DNA of 64,000 nucleotides from Terracoccus sp. 273MFTsu3.1. Lineage in GTDB: Bacteria > Actinomycetota > Actinomycetes > Actinomycetales > Dermatophilaceae. Of the stretch, positions 24,865 to 33,729 are shown piece after piece. A program made the translations under genes and the position numbers. The stretch spans positions 62,001-126,000 of the forward strand of contig NZ_KB911826.1 of assembly GCF_000383675.1 (NCBI RefSeq), read 5' to 3'. Positions within the stretch are counted from its first letter, which is position 1, and each line of letters begins with the position of its first letter. Under the pieces are notes generated by a model, which saw only the letters and a list, made by a program, of their open reading frames with translations, was not told the DNA's origin and did not search any database.

Positions 24865-26091
24865 GTGCGGACGGCGACGATCGACGAGCTCACCCAGCGG
24901 CTTCGAACACTCCCGGACAACCCCCGTGTCGTCGTCAGCGGCAACATGGCGGTCCCCTGGGAGGCGGTCCGGGCGCTCGACGCGGCCCAGCCGAGCTACG
25001 TGCTCCACGCGCTCAACGCGCCTGCCGGGCTTCCCGACCGCGAGGGCGTCACCGTCGAGACGTGCTTCGTCGGACCGGGTATGCGTCGGCACCCCCGCCT
25101 GCGCTACGTGCCCTCGCGCCTGTCGCTCGTGCCGCTGCTCTACGGCCGGGCCCTGCCGCCGGACGCCGTGCTGCTGCACTGCGCGCCTCCGCGCAACGGC
25201 CAGGTCAGCATGGGCCTGGAGGTCAACGTCCTGCCCGCGGCGCTCGAGGCGTGCCGGGCCCGGGGCGGGCTCGTCGTCGCGGTCGTCAACCCGCAGATGC
25301 CCTACACGTTCGGCGACGCCCAGGTGCCGCTCGAGCACGTCGACCTCGTCGTCGAGGTCGACGCGCCGCTGCCCTCGCACGCGGCCACCGAGCCTGATCC
25401 CGAGAGCCGGCTCATCGGCGAGCGCGTCGCGGCCATGGTCCGGGACGGGGCGACGATGCAGCTCGGCATCGGCGCGGTGCCCGACGCGACGCTGTCCGCG
25501 CTGACCTCCCGCCGAGGCATCCGGATGTGGACGGAGATGTTCTCCGACGGCGTCCTCGCGCTCGACGAGGCCGGTGCCCTCGACCCGGACCACCCGCTCG
25601 TCACGTCGTTCAGCTTCGGCTCGACCGACCTCTACGCCTGGCTCGACGGCAACCCACGCGTCCGGATGATGCGCACCGAGAAGACGAACGACCCCGGTCT
25701 CATCGCCTCGCAGCGGCAGATGACCTCGGTCAACACCGCCCTCGAGGTCGACCTCTTCGGCCAGGCGAACGCCTCGCGGATCAACGCGCGCATCCACTCC
25801 GGCTTCGGCGGGCAGACGGACTTCATCGTCGGCGCGCTGCACTCCGCCGGCGGCCAGTCGTTCATCGCGCTCCGCTCGTGGCACCCTCGCGCCGACGTGT
25901 CGACGATCGTGCCGCTGCTCGACGAGCCCGTGACGAGCTTCCAGCAGAGCGCCATCGTCACCGAGCAGGGCGTCGCGCCGCTGTGGGGACGCAGCGAGAA
26001 GGACCAGTGCCACGACATCATCGAGAACTGCGCCCACCCGCGCGTCCGCGACGACCTCTGGGAGGAGGCGCAGGCCCTCGGCCTCGCCTGA
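24865..26091 (+). CDS. Acetyl-CoA hydrolase/4-hydroxybutyrate CoA-transferase family protein
   Basis: 408 aa with both CoA-transferase halves: an N-terminal domain with LHCAPPRNGQVSMGLEVN and a C-terminal domain with MQLGIGAVPDA and MWTEMFSDGV, where the Glu of TEMFSDG is the expected acyl-accepting residue. GFGGQTDFIVGALHSAGGQSF is the AcCoA_hyd_C signature. It likely transfers CoA between acyl groups such as acetate, propionate or butyrate. The start is GTG at 24865, with GAGGAT ending six bases before it. Confidence 0.85.
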   Translation: MRTATIDELTQRLRTLPDNPRVVVSGNMAVPWEAVRALDAAQPSYVLHALNAPAGLPDREGVTVETCFVGPGMRRHPRLRYVPSRLSLVPLLYGRALPPDAVLLHCAPPRNGQVSMGLEVNVLPAALEACRARGGLVVAVVNPQMPYTFGDAQVPLEHVDLVVEVDAPLPSHAATEPDPESRLIGERVAAMVRDGATMQLGIGAVPDATLSALTSRRGIRMWTEMFSDGVLALDEAGALDPDHPLVTSFSFGSTDLYAWLDGNPRVRMMRTEKTNDPGLIASQRQMTSVNTALEVDLFGQANASRINARIHSGFGGQTDFIVGALHSAGGQSFIALRSWHPRADVSTIVPLLDEPVTSFQQSAIVTEQGVAPLWGRSEKDQCHDIIENCAHPRVRDDLWEEAQALGLA

Positions 26092-26154
26092 CCCCGCACC
26101 CGCTCGACCGATGGCGTATGCCGCCCTCCCGCCCTTCGCGGCGCACCCTCCCTC

Positions 26155-26306
26155 CCGTCGCGTGAGCGCGCAGTCCCAGTCGAGTGAGCGCGTAGCACCA
26201 GTCGAGTGCGCCCGTAGTCACACCCGGTCTGGTGAGGGTGGGGCGGGGCGCTCACTCGAGTGGGACGGGGCGCTCACTCGAGTGGGACGGGGCGCTCACT
26301 CGAGTG
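26155..26306. repeat. Palindrome array B: 22-bp period
   Basis: Three units in one orientation (26155 degenerate, 26177, 26199) and three in the other (26253, 26275, 26297) around a ~44-bp centre. The right-hand units read GGCGCTCACTCGAGTGGGAC. The array lies between two co-directional genes and ends 16 bp before the SDR promoter hexamer. Confidence 0.9.
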
Positions 26307-26321
26307 GGACGTGGGGGCTCG

Positions 26322-26327
26322 TAGGGT
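26322..26327 (+). promoter_or_regulatory. -10 hexamer for leaderless SDR gene
   Basis: TAGGGT ends six bases before the ATG at 26334; no Shine-Dalgarno is present. Confidence 0.5.
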
Positions 26328-26333
26328 GGCGGC

Positions 26334-27095
26334 ATGAGCCCTGCGCCACCGTCCGACGCCACCACAACCGCTCCGGACGGGCGTCCGGTCGCGGTCGTCA
26401 CCGGCGGCACGCGCGGCATCGGACTCGCCATCGCCCGCGACCTCGCCGCCACGCACCACCTCGTCATCGGCGGTCGCAGCGCCGACTCGGTGGCCGACGT
26501 CGTCGCCGCGTTCCCGTCGGCCGAGGGCCTCGTCGCCGACCTCGCCGACTGCTCTCCCGGCGGGTCGCTCGAGACCGCCCTCGCGGCCCTCGCCACGCGC
26601 CTCCCGCGTGTCGACGTGCTGGTCCACTCGGCCGGCGTCCTGCGCAACGGCACCGTCGCCGACTCGCCCGTGCAGGACTGGGCCGACTCGATGACCGTCA
26701 ACGTCGTCGCGGTCGCCGCCGTGACCCGCGCGCTCCTGCCGGCGCTCCGGGCCGCGCACGGCCTCGTCGTCACCGTGAACTCGGGCTCGGGCCTGACGGC
26801 GACGCCGGCCTCGGGCGCCTACTGTGCCTCGAAGTTCGCCCTCCGAGCGCTCACCGACTCGCTGCGCCAGGAGGAGCGCGAGCACGGTGTCCGCGTCACC
26901 TCGCTCCACCCCGGCCGGGTCGACACCGACATGCAGCGCGAGCTCGTCGAGTTCGAGGGCGACGAGTACGACCCGGGCGCCTACCTCGACGTCGACTCGG
27001 TCGTCCGGGCCGCGCGCCTCGCCATCGACGCCGGCCCTGACGCGAGCATCGACATGGTCTCGGTGCGCCCTCGCGGCTGGCGCCCCGCCACCTGA
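26334..27095 (+). CDS. Short-chain dehydrogenase/reductase
   Basis: 253 aa classical SDR. TGGTRGIG (about residues 24-31) binds the nucleotide, NSGSG carries the catalytic Ser region and YCASKFALRAL provides Tyr and Lys of the YxxxK motif. HPGRVDTDMQ is the typical post-catalytic loop. It is an NAD(P)-dependent oxidoreductase of unknown substrate. The upstream repeat array and the hexamer suggest it is transcribed alone. Confidence 0.85.
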   Translation: MSPAPPSDATTTAPDGRPVAVVTGGTRGIGLAIARDLAATHHLVIGGRSADSVADVVAAFPSAEGLVADLADCSPGGSLETALAALATRLPRVDVLVHSAGVLRNGTVADSPVQDWADSMTVNVVAVAAVTRALLPALRAAHGLVVTVNSGSGLTATPASGAYCASKFALRALTDSLRQEEREHGVRVTSLHPGRVDTDMQRELVEFEGDEYDPGAYLDVDSVVRAARLAIDAGPDASIDMVSVRPRGWRPAT

Positions 27096-27142
27096 CCGAA
27101 GCCCCGCACACCCGCACCGCACCGCGCGCTCCTGGGCAACAG

Positions 27143-27180
27143 ACCGAGAAGATCGCAACCGACCGGGATCGGATCTCGGT
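27143..27180. terminator. Candidate terminator between SDR and isomerase genes
   Basis: ACCGAGA (27143-27149) pairs with TCTCGGT (27174-27180); an inner GATC pair extends the stem. It lies between convergent genes. Confidence 0.35.
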
Positions 27181-27219
27181 GGGTTGTGACCTGCACGGTG
27201 TGTTGCGGAATGGAGGCGG

Positions 27220-28017
27220 TCAGATGCGGCTGGCGCCTCGGGTCGGGACGAGGGCGAGCCGGGCGAAGGCGAGTGCCTCGGCGAGGTCGACCTCACGCTG
27301 GTCCCGACCCACCTTGCGCGTCGACACCTCGACGACGACGTCGCCGGCCCAGCCGCTGTCGGCGAGGTGCTCGAGCACGGCACCGCACGGCTCGCCGCCG
27401 CGCCCGGGGACGAGGTGCTCGTCGAGGAACGAGCCGAGCCCGTCGGCGAGGTGCAGGTGCGCGAGCCGCGACCCGAGCGACTGCGCCATGAGGAGCGCGT
27501 CGGACCCGGCGGTCGCCGTGTGCGAGAGGTCGAGGGTCACGTTGTCGTAGGGCTGGCCCACCGGGTCCCAGTGCGGGAGGTAGGCCATGACCTCACGCCG
27601 CGCGGTGCGCCAGGGATACATGTTCTCCACCGCGAGCCGGATCCCCGACTCGTGCTCACGCAACGCCACCCCGTCGACGAACCCAGCGGCATACTCCCGC
27701 TGCCAGCGGAAGGGAGGGTGCAGCACGACCGTGCCGGCACCGACCTCGAGCGCGAGGTCGATGGAGCGGTCGACCTTGCCCCACGGGTCGGTGCCCCACA
27801 CGCGCTGGGTCAGCAGCAGCGTCGGCGCGTGCACGGAGACGATCGGCAGGGCGTGCAGCTCCGACAGCGCCCGCAGGGCACCGGCCTCCTGCGTCACCGG
27901 GTCGGTCCAGACCATGACCTCGATCGCGTCGTAGCCGAGCCGCGCCGCGGTCGCGAAGGCGGTCGCCGCGTTGTCGGGGTAGAGCGAGGCGGTCGACAGG
28001 CCGACCCGGATGGTCAT
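27220..28017 (-). CDS. Sugar phosphate isomerase/epimerase (xylose-isomerase-like TIM barrel)
   Basis: 265 aa. RVGLSTASLYPDNAATAFATA, VSVHAPTLL, VLHPP and the acidic ligands in AVENMYPW, LDLSHT and HLHLADG fit the AP-endonuclease-2/TIM superfamily metal site. Such proteins isomerise or epimerise sugars or inositol derivatives; the substrate is not assigned. CAGAAT ends six bases before ATG 28017, which is preferred over GTG/ATG starts further upstream. It is convergent with the SDR gene. Confidence 0.7.
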   Translation of the reverse strand: MTIRVGLSTASLYPDNAATAFATAARLGYDAIEVMVWTDPVTQEAGALRALSELHALPIVSVHAPTLLLTQRVWGTDPWGKVDRSIDLALEVGAGTVVLHPPFRWQREYAAGFVDGVALREHESGIRLAVENMYPWRTARREVMAYLPHWDPVGQPYDNVTLDLSHTATAGSDALLMAQSLGSRLAHLHLADGLGSFLDEHLVPGRGGEPCGAVLEHLADSGWAGDVVVEVSTRKVGRDQREVDLAEALAFARLALVPTRGASRI

Positions 28018-28087
28018 GCGGCCATTCTGCGCCACGCCCCCGGGGCGGCTTCGGGGCGGTCCGTCCGTCTGCCGCGCATCCGCTGCG

Positions 28088-29017
28088 TCACGACGTCAGG
28101 TGGTCGAGGCGACGGAGGATGAGGCCCTCGCGCAGGGCCCAGGGGCAGATGTCGAGCTGCTCGACCTGGAGCAGGTCGAGCGCAGCCTCGGCGACGAGCG
28201 CCCCGGCGTAGAGCTGGCGGGCGCGGCCTTCGGACACCCCGGGCAGCTGCGAGCGTGCGGCGGTGTCGAGGCGTCCGACGCGGACGACGATCTCGTGGAG
28301 GTCGTCGCGCGAGAGGGTGCGCCGCACGAAGGGGCCGTCGGCGCGCGGCGCGGCACCTGCGATGCGGGCCAGCGAGCGCATCGTCTTGGAGGTCCCGACA
28401 GCCCGGTCGGGGCTCCCGGACGTCAGCAGCGGTCGCACCTGCTCGGCGAGGCTCGACCGGACGTGAGCGCGCAGCTCGCGGGCGGCCAGCTCCGAGGGCG
28501 GGTCACCGGGGAGCCGCTCGCGGGTCAGGCGGCCGGCACCCAACGGCAGGCTGAGGGCCACGTCGGGCTCCTCGTCGAGACCGCACGCCAGCTCGAGCGA
28601 GCCGCCGCCGATGTCGACGACGAGCAGGCGCCCGCTCGACCAGCCGAACCAGCGCCGGACGGCCAGGAACGTCATCCGCGCCTCGTCGGCACCGCTCAGG
28701 GCCTCGAGCTCGACGCCGGTCTCGGTGCGCACCCGCTCGATGATCGCCTCGCCGTTCGGCGACTCACGCAGGGCCGACGTCGCGAAGGCGAAGAGGTCGC
28801 TGACGCCCTGGTCCTCCGCGACGTCGAGGCACTCGCGGATGAAGGCGACGAGCCGGTCGGCCGTCGCCTCGCTGACGCTGCCGTCGGCCTCGAGGCTCTC
28901 CGAGAGGCGGAGCTCGGTCTTGTGCGAGAAGGCAGGCAGCGGCTGCGCGCCGGGGTGTGCGTCGACGACGAGAAGGTGGACCGTGTTGGACCCGATGTCG
29001 ATGACGCCCAGGCGCAT
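28088..29017 (-). CDS. ppx: Ppx/GppA family exopolyphosphatase
   Basis: 309 aa, the short actinobacterial Ppx1 form. [14 protein letters not shown] is the phosphate-1 loop, followed by [16 protein letters not shown] and [12 protein letters not shown] (second phosphate loop). The acidic residues needed for catalysis are present. It hydrolyses polyphosphate and/or pppGpp. Its length resembles mycobacterial Ppx1 (Rv0496-type). TAGGGT ends six bases before the ATG. Confidence 0.88.
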   Translation of the reverse strand: MRLGVIDIGSNTVHLLVVDAHPGAQPLPAFSHKTELRLSESLEADGSVSEATADRLVAFIRECLDVAEDQGVSDLFAFATSALRESPNGEAIIERVRTETGVELEALSGADEARMTFLAVRRWFGWSSGRLLVVDIGGGSLELACGLDEEPDVALSLPLGAGRLTRERLPGDPPSELAARELRAHVRSSLAEQVRPLLTSGSPDRAVGTSKTMRSLARIAGAAPRADGPFVRRTLSRDDLHEIVVRVGRLDTAARSQLPGVSEGRARQLYAGALVAEAALDLLQVEQLDICPWALREGLILRRLDHLTS

Positions 29018-29023
29018 GCCCCA

Positions 29024-29029
29024 ACCCTA
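29024..29029 (-). promoter_or_regulatory. -10 hexamer for leaderless ppx
   Basis: TAGGGT on the minus strand ends six bases before the ppx ATG (29017). Confidence 0.5.
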
Positions 29030-29071
29030 GTGCCGGGGCCGGCAGCGCCCCGCCCCGGCGCCGACTCCCCA

Positions 29072-29140
29072 TCGAACGCGGCGTTCGACGGCGAACGCGC
29101 TGGCAGAACACCGAGTTCGCGACCGAACGCCGCGTTCGGT
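29072..29140. repeat. Two GAACGC-N-GCGTTC palindromes upstream of ppx
   Basis: TCGAACGC-G-GCGTTCGA (29072-29088) and ACCGAACGC-C-GCGTTCGGT (29122-29140) share the same core and are 50 bp apart centre to centre, with half-sites GCGAACGCG between. They lie in the ppx upstream region and after the ABC permease gene. They could be a dimeric-regulator operator pair or the terminator of the tetR-ABC operon. Confidence 0.6.
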
Positions 29141-29169
29141 GGGGGGTGAGGGTGAGCGGCCGTATGCCG

Positions 29170-29904
29170 TCAGGCGGACCGGCGGCTCAGCGTGAGCGAG
29201 GCGAGGGCGAGGGCGCCGGCGATGAAGGCTGCGACGATGCCGAGGTCGCCGAGCACCGCGGTCACGGGCTCGGGGTTGCGCGCGATCTCCTTCATCGCGT
29301 CGACGGCGTAGGACAGCGGCAGGACGTTGCTGACCCACTCGAGGACGGTCGGCAGCTGGTCGCGCGGGATGAGCAGGCCGCAGAGGAGGAACTGCGGCAG
29401 GAGGAAGGCCGGCATGAACTGCACGGCCTGGAACTCGGTGCGCGCGAAGCCGCTCGCGAGCAGCCCGAGTGCGGTGCCGAGGACCGCGTCGAAGACGGCG
29501 ACGACGACGAGCAGCCACAGCGGCCCAGCGACGCTGAGGCCGCAGACCCAGACGGCGAATCCCGTTGCGATCACGGCCTGCAGGACGGCGAGCGCTCCGA
29601 ACGCGACGGCATACCCGAGCATGAAGTCACCCTTGCCCATGGGGGTGGTGAGCAGGCGCTCGAGGGTGCCGGACTGGCGCTCACGCAGGGTGGCGACCGA
29701 CGTGACGATGAACATGACGACCATCGGGAAGACGCCGAGCAGGGCCGGGCCGATGGCGTCGAAGACCGGCGTGCCGTTGTAGATCCACGCGAGCAGCCCG
29801 AGTAGGACGCAGGGCACGACGATGATGAGGCCGATGGTGCGGTGGTCCGTGCGCACCTGGCGCAGGACGCGGCCGGAGGTGGCAGCGGTGAGTCCGGCGT
29901 TCAC
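29170..29904 (-). CDS. ABC-2 type transporter permease
   Basis: 244 aa with six membrane helices. The region TLRERQSGTLERLLTTPMGKGDFMLGY is the signature cytosolic loop of drug-efflux ABC-2 permeases (YadH/DrrB-like), and LPLSYAVDAMKEI is the conserved C-terminal motif. GTG at 29904 overlaps the ATPase stop (GTGA). Its partner is the ATPase upstream and the operon carries a TetR regulator, which suggests inducible export of an unknown, perhaps toxic, compound. Confidence 0.85.
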   Translation of the reverse strand: MNAGLTAATSGRVLRQVRTDHRTIGLIIVVPCVLLGLLAWIYNGTPVFDAIGPALLGVFPMVVMFIVTSVATLRERQSGTLERLLTTPMGKGDFMLGYAVAFGALAVLQAVIATGFAVWVCGLSVAGPLWLLVVVAVFDAVLGTALGLLASGFARTEFQAVQFMPAFLLPQFLLCGLLIPRDQLPTVLEWVSNVLPLSYAVDAMKEIARNPEPVTAVLGDLGIVAAFIAGALALASLTLSRRSA

Positions 29905-30662
29905 GACGAGCTCCTCTCTCCGGACCGGGCGGTCTCGGCGTCGATGAGGGCGAGGAAGGCGGCATCGGCGTCGACGGCACCCGTCTGCTGGAGCAGCTCG
30001 GCGGGCGTGACGTCGGCGAGGACGCGACCCTCGCGGAGCAGCACGAGCCGGTCGCAGCGCGTCGCCTCGTCCATGACGTGGCTCGACACCACGAGCGAGT
30101 GTCCGCGGTCGGCGAGGTGGCGGAAGAGGTCCCACAGGTCACGGCGCAGGACCGGGTCGAGGCCGACCGTGGGCTCGTCGAGCACGAGCAGGCTCGGCCG
30201 CCCGACGAGCGCCGCGGCGAGGGAGACGCGGGACTCCTGACCTCCCGAGAGGTCCTGGACGAGCTGGTCGGCGTAGGGCACGAGGTCGACCTCGGTGAGG
30301 GTGCGGTCGACGGCCTCGCGCAGCTCGGTCCCGCGCAGGCCGACGGCACGGCCGAAGTAGGTGACGTTGTCGCGGACGCTCAGGTCGGCGTAGACGCTGG
30401 GACTCTGCGTGACGTAGCCGACGCGGTCGCGGAGCGCCGGTGAGCCGGCCGGATGACCGAGCACCGTGACGGTGCCCGACTCGACGATCTGCACGCCGAC
30501 GATGCAGCGCATGAGCGTCGACTTGCCCGAGCCGGACGGCCCGAGCAGGCCGACCACCTGGCCGGCGGGGATCTCGAGGTCGAGGCCCGGGATGACCCGC
30601 CGCTTCCCGCGCACGACCTGCAGGCCGCTCACGGCGACCGCCGGACCACTGTTATTCATCAT
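29901..30662 (-). CDS. ABC transporter ATP-binding protein (drug-efflux type)
   Basis: 253 aa. Walker A GPSGSGKST (about residue 40), Q-loop YVTQSPSVY, signature LSGGQESR, Walker B LLVLDEPTVGLD and H-loop SSHVMDEATRCD are intact. The C-terminal tail is short. The start lies 10 bp after the tetR stop, and its two ATG codons (30662 and 30659) fall inside an AT-rich palindrome (30655-30670) that may be the TetR operator. The permease gene follows with overlap. Confidence 0.88.
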   Translation of the reverse strand: MMNNSGPAVAVSGLQVVRGKRRVIPGLDLEIPAGQVVGLLGPSGSGKSTLMRCIVGVQIVESGTVTVLGHPAGSPALRDRVGYVTQSPSVYADLSVRDNVTYFGRAVGLRGTELREAVDRTLTEVDLVPYADQLVQDLSGGQESRVSLAAALVGRPSLLVLDEPTVGLDPVLRRDLWDLFRHLADRGHSLVVSSHVMDEATRCDRLVLLREGRVLADVTPAELLQQTGAVDADAAFLALIDAETARSGERSSS

Positions 30663-30670
30663 GTGATGAA
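30655..30670. promoter_or_regulatory. AT-rich palindrome at the ABC ATPase start: candidate TetR operator
   Basis: TTCATCA-TG-TGATGAA has perfect 7-bp arms and is strikingly AT-rich for this genome. It overlaps the ATPase start codons and lies between tetR and the ATPase gene. A dimeric TetR-type repressor would fit such a site. Whether it controls an internal promoter is inference. Confidence 0.5.
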
Positions 30671-30672
30671 AT

Positions 30673-31299
30673 CTACTCCTGCTCGGGCAGCCTGTCCACG
30701 AGATGGTGCTGGAGGACGGGCCCGATGCGCTCGACGAGCTCCTCGCGTGTCGCGTCGGCCAGCGCCGGGACGCGGATGACGTAGCGCGCCACGACGAGCC
30801 CGATCATCTGGGAGGCAGCCAGCGCACCGCGCAGCTGCGGGTCGGCGGCCCCGGTGCTCGCGGCGATCCGCCCGAAGACCTCGCGCCCGAGGAACTCCCG
30901 CAGCATGCGCGCGGCCTCCTCGCTCGTCATGCTCGACCGGACGAGCGCGACGAGGGCGTCGCGGCGCTCCGGCGGCTCCCAGACCGTCAGGAAGGTCTCG
31001 ACGATCCGCCAGCCGAGCCGTTCGACGTCACCCGACGTGATGCGCGCGATGAGCTCGGCCGGGTCGACCGGCACGTCGAGCGTCGCTGCGAAGAGACCCG
31101 CCTTGCCCTCGAAGTAGTGGTGCACGAGCGCAGGGTCGACGCCGGCTTCGCGGGCGATCCCTCGCATGCTCGCCTTGTCGTATCCCTTGGCCGCGAAGGA
31201 CTTTCGCGCAGCGTCGACGATCACCGCTCGCGTGTCGGTGCCGCCCGGACGGCGTCCGCGCCCCTTCGGCGTCGCCTCGCTGCTGGCCCTCGGCGTCAT
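30673..31299 (-). CDS. TetR/AcrR family transcriptional regulator
   Basis: 208 aa. The N-terminal HTH (about residues 24-70) reads TRAVIVDAARKSFAAKGYD then MRGIAREAGVDPALVHHYF, the standard TetR pattern. The C-terminal ligand domain resembles the TetR_C_17-type group. It is the first gene of a tetR-ATPase-permease unit and probably represses it, being released by the exported compound. TAGCGT ends six bases before the ATG. Confidence 0.88.
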   Translation of the reverse strand: MTPRASSEATPKGRGRRPGGTDTRAVIVDAARKSFAAKGYDKASMRGIAREAGVDPALVHHYFEGKAGLFAATLDVPVDPAELIARITSGDVERLGWRIVETFLTVWEPPERRDALVALVRSSMTSEEAARMLREFLGREVFGRIAASTGAADPQLRGALAASQMIGLVVARYVIRVPALADATREELVERIGPVLQHHLVDRLPEQE

Positions 31300-31305
31300 G
31301 TGCTC

Positions 31306-31311
31306 ACGCTA
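31306..31311 (-). promoter_or_regulatory. -10 hexamer for leaderless tetR
   Basis: TAGCGT on the minus strand ends six bases before the tetR ATG (31299). Confidence 0.45.
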
Positions 31312-32676
31312 GCGCTCGTCGTCCAGGGCCCTCGAGGTATGCCGTCCGGTGGCGCCGCGCAGCACGGCCGCGGCGCGCTCGCCTCTCGCCCACAGCGCCC
31401 AGCGGTAGGGCGTCGTACCGTGCATCGCGTCGACGACGGTCGGGTCGGCGCCGACCTCGAGCAGCGCGGTGACGAGCTCGACGTCGTCCATGAACGCCGC
31501 CTGGTGCAGGGCGGTGCGCCCGTCGCGGAGGCTGTCGACCCTGGCGCCGGCGGCCACGGCCGCACGGACGGCCTCGGGCGTGGCCGCTCGGTGGATGTCG
31601 GGGACCGTCGGGTCGCCCGGCCACGGGCCGGTGACGGGGACGTCGTCACCCAGCACGTCGTCCGGAGTCAGGTCCGCCGCACCGTCGGGCACGAGACCGT
31701 GGGCGGCGAGCAGCTCGAGGCGGTCGACGAAGCCGTGGGAGCGCGCCCAGTCGACCTGACGGGTGATCATCTCCTCGATCGTCTCGGCAGGCTCACCGGT
31801 GCGTCGGGTCCAGACCTCGGAGGAGGGACGGCCCAGGCCGTGCGCGAGGAGCAGCTCGAGGTGGCTGTCGTCGCGGTTGAACATCCGGTTGTAGAGCGTC
31901 TGCCGGTCGTTGGGGTCGGCGCCGCGCTCGAGGAGCAGCTCGGCGAGCGGCTGCCACTGGGGGTGCCGGGGCTGGCGGCCCGGCCCCTGCTCGCCCTCGC
32001 CGAACACGCCGGTCAGGGCGGTGAAGGCGGTGGGCAGCCCCTGCCAGAGGTAGCCGCTGTCGGGGTCGGCACCAGCGTCGAGCAGGACCCGAGCCGACCC
32101 GACGGCGTCGACCTGCGGGACGCGCGAGTAGACGAGGTGGAGCAGCGGCGGCCACCGGAACGGTCCGCCCTCGCGGGTCGGCGCTCCGCGGTCTGCCGCG
32201 AGATGCGACCGCAGGGCCTCGGCGTCGCCGGCGGCCGCGGCGACGAAGACGTCGCGATGGACGAGATCGGGGTCGTCCGCGAGCAGCTGCGCGGCACGGG
32301 ACCAGCGCTCGGGCTCGTCGCGTTCGGTGTACGTCAGGCACGCGAGCGCCACTGTGACAGAAGCAGACTCGGCGGCATCCACTCCGGCCGATGCCTCCAG
32401 GACCGGGTCGAGGGCGGCAGGGTCCCGACTCAGACCTGCAGCGGCCGCGAGGTAGGTGCGCAGCCGCGGCCAGCTCGCGAAGCCGAGACTGCGGGCGACG
32501 ACGAGCTGGGCGTCGGAGAGCGCGAAGGTGGTGGGGTCTCCAGGTGCACCCTCGGGATGGAGGCGGGACACGAGGACGATGGCCCGGGGCTCCCCGGACC
32601 GGACGGCGCGCTGGAGCCGACGCGCCTCGCGGCGCAGGTGCTCGAGATCAGGGTTGGCGGGCAGTGACAGGGCCAT
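31309..32676 (-). CDS. Ankyrin-repeat protein
   Basis: 455 aa. The N-terminus (about 1-75: DLEHLRREARRLQRAVRSG, then LSDAQLVVARSLGFASWPRL) is the helical module common in bacterial ankyrin proteins. Ankyrin-type repeats appear at about 165-235 (LLHLVYSRVP, LLDAGADPDSG), 265-300 (LAELLLERGADPN) and 390-440 (GRTALHQAAFMDDVELVTALLEVGADP). It is a soluble protein-interaction scaffold with no enzymatic motif. GAGGAGG precedes the ATG. Its 3' end runs into the tetR promoter hexamer, so the two genes are tightly packed. Role unknown. Confidence 0.82.
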   Translation of the reverse strand: MALSLPANPDLEHLRREARRLQRAVRSGEPRAIVLVSRLHPEGAPGDPTTFALSDAQLVVARSLGFASWPRLRTYLAAAAGLSRDPAALDPVLEASAGVDAAESASVTVALACLTYTERDEPERWSRAAQLLADDPDLVHRDVFVAAAAGDAEALRSHLAADRGAPTREGGPFRWPPLLHLVYSRVPQVDAVGSARVLLDAGADPDSGYLWQGLPTAFTALTGVFGEGEQGPGRQPRHPQWQPLAELLLERGADPNDRQTLYNRMFNRDDSHLELLLAHGLGRPSSEVWTRRTGEPAETIEEMITRQVDWARSHGFVDRLELLAAHGLVPDGAADLTPDDVLGDDVPVTGPWPGDPTVPDIHRAATPEAVRAAVAAGARVDSLRDGRTALHQAAFMDDVELVTALLEVGADPTVVDAMHGTTPYRWALWARGERAAAVLRGATGRHTSRALDDER

Positions 32677-32916
32677 GACGGCCTCCTCTCGTCGTGCCCG
32701 CGTGCGCTGCTCGGGCCGAAAGGAGGTCGGACCGCATGCTGTTCGGCTCCAGGGAGGCTGAGCCCCTTCCCGCGCACCGGAGGCGCCCTGGACGCCTGCC
32801 GCCAGCGTACGCGGGCGCCCGCGCACGCGGAAGCACACGGCATACGCACGCAGGGCCCGTCCGGACGCACCATCCACGGGGTGGGCGTCGTCGGCGCGCT
32901 GGAAACGTCGGCGGCA

Positions 32917-32922
32917 TAGGGT
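32917..32922 (+). promoter_or_regulatory. -10 hexamer for leaderless Cys-rich protein gene
   Basis: TAGGGT ends six bases before the GTG at 32929; the upstream 32677-32916 gap contains one GGCATAC heptamer and no gene. Confidence 0.5.
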
Positions 32923-32928
32923 GAGCCG

Positions 32929-33729
32929 GTGGCTGAAGCACCTCTGGACCTCCCCCGCGTCTGGGTCGAGTTCACCGACCCCGCCGACACGAACCAGCGC
33001 TACCGCTGTGACCTGACGTGGCTCACGAGCAGCTGGACGTGCATCTTCGGCAGCGGCTGCCAGGGCATCTACGCCGGCCGGCCCGACGACGGGTGCTGCA
33101 CCCTCGGCGCCCACTTCACCGAGAAGGACGACTGGAAGCGTGTCGCCAAGGCGGTCGAGGACCTCGGCGAGGACGAGTGGGAGTACCACTCGGTCGGCCG
33201 CGCCACCGGGAGCAAGGACGACTGGACCGAGAAGGAGGACGGCGCGCGCAAGACGAAGGTCGTCGACGGTGCCTGCATCTTCCTCAACCGTCCCGGCTTC
33301 CCCGCGGGCGCCGGGTGCGCGCTGCACCAGCACGCGGTCCTCACCGGCGTCGAGCCGCACACCCTCAAGCCCGACGTGTGCTGGCAGCTGCCGATCCGCC
33401 GCACCTTCCGCACCGTCGAGCTGCCCGACGACTCGAGCTACCTCGAGGTGACGATCACCGAGTACGACCGCCGCGGCTGGGGCCCCGGTGGCCACGACCT
33501 CGACTGGTACTGCTCCGGCAACTCCGAGGCGCACGTCGGCCGCGAGCCGGTCTACCGCTCCAACGCACCTGAGCTCACCGAGCTCATGGGGCCGCTCGCC
33601 TACGCCGAGCTGGCGATCCGCGCTGAGGCGCACCTCGCCCAGGTCAAGGCCGTCCGCGCGCGTGGCGTGCGCAAGCTGCTGCCGCTGCTCGTGCACCCCG
33701 CCACGATCGAGGCGCAGCGGAACCCATGA
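32929..33729 (+). CDS. Conserved Cys-rich protein of unknown function (possible metal/Fe-S cluster)
   Basis: 266 aa. Nine or more cysteines are grouped: [50 protein letters not shown] and DVCWQLPI, with histidines nearby. The spacing recalls the YkgJ/DUF3109 putative zinc- or iron-binding families, but the order is not the textbook one. There is no signal peptide or membrane segment, so it is cytoplasmic. The stop overlaps the methyltransferase start (ATGA), making a two-gene unit. I do not recognise a specific function. Confidence 0.6.
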   Translation: MAEAPLDLPRVWVEFTDPADTNQRYRCDLTWLTSSWTCIFGSGCQGIYAGRPDDGCCTLGAHFTEKDDWKRVAKAVEDLGEDEWEYHSVGRATGSKDDWTEKEDGARKTKVVDGACIFLNRPGFPAGAGCALHQHAVLTGVEPHTLKPDVCWQLPIRRTFRTVELPDDSSYLEVTITEYDRRGWGPGGHDLDWYCSGNSEAHVGREPVYRSNAPELTELMGPLAYAELAIRAEAHLAQVKAVRARGVRKLLPLLVHPATIEAQRNP

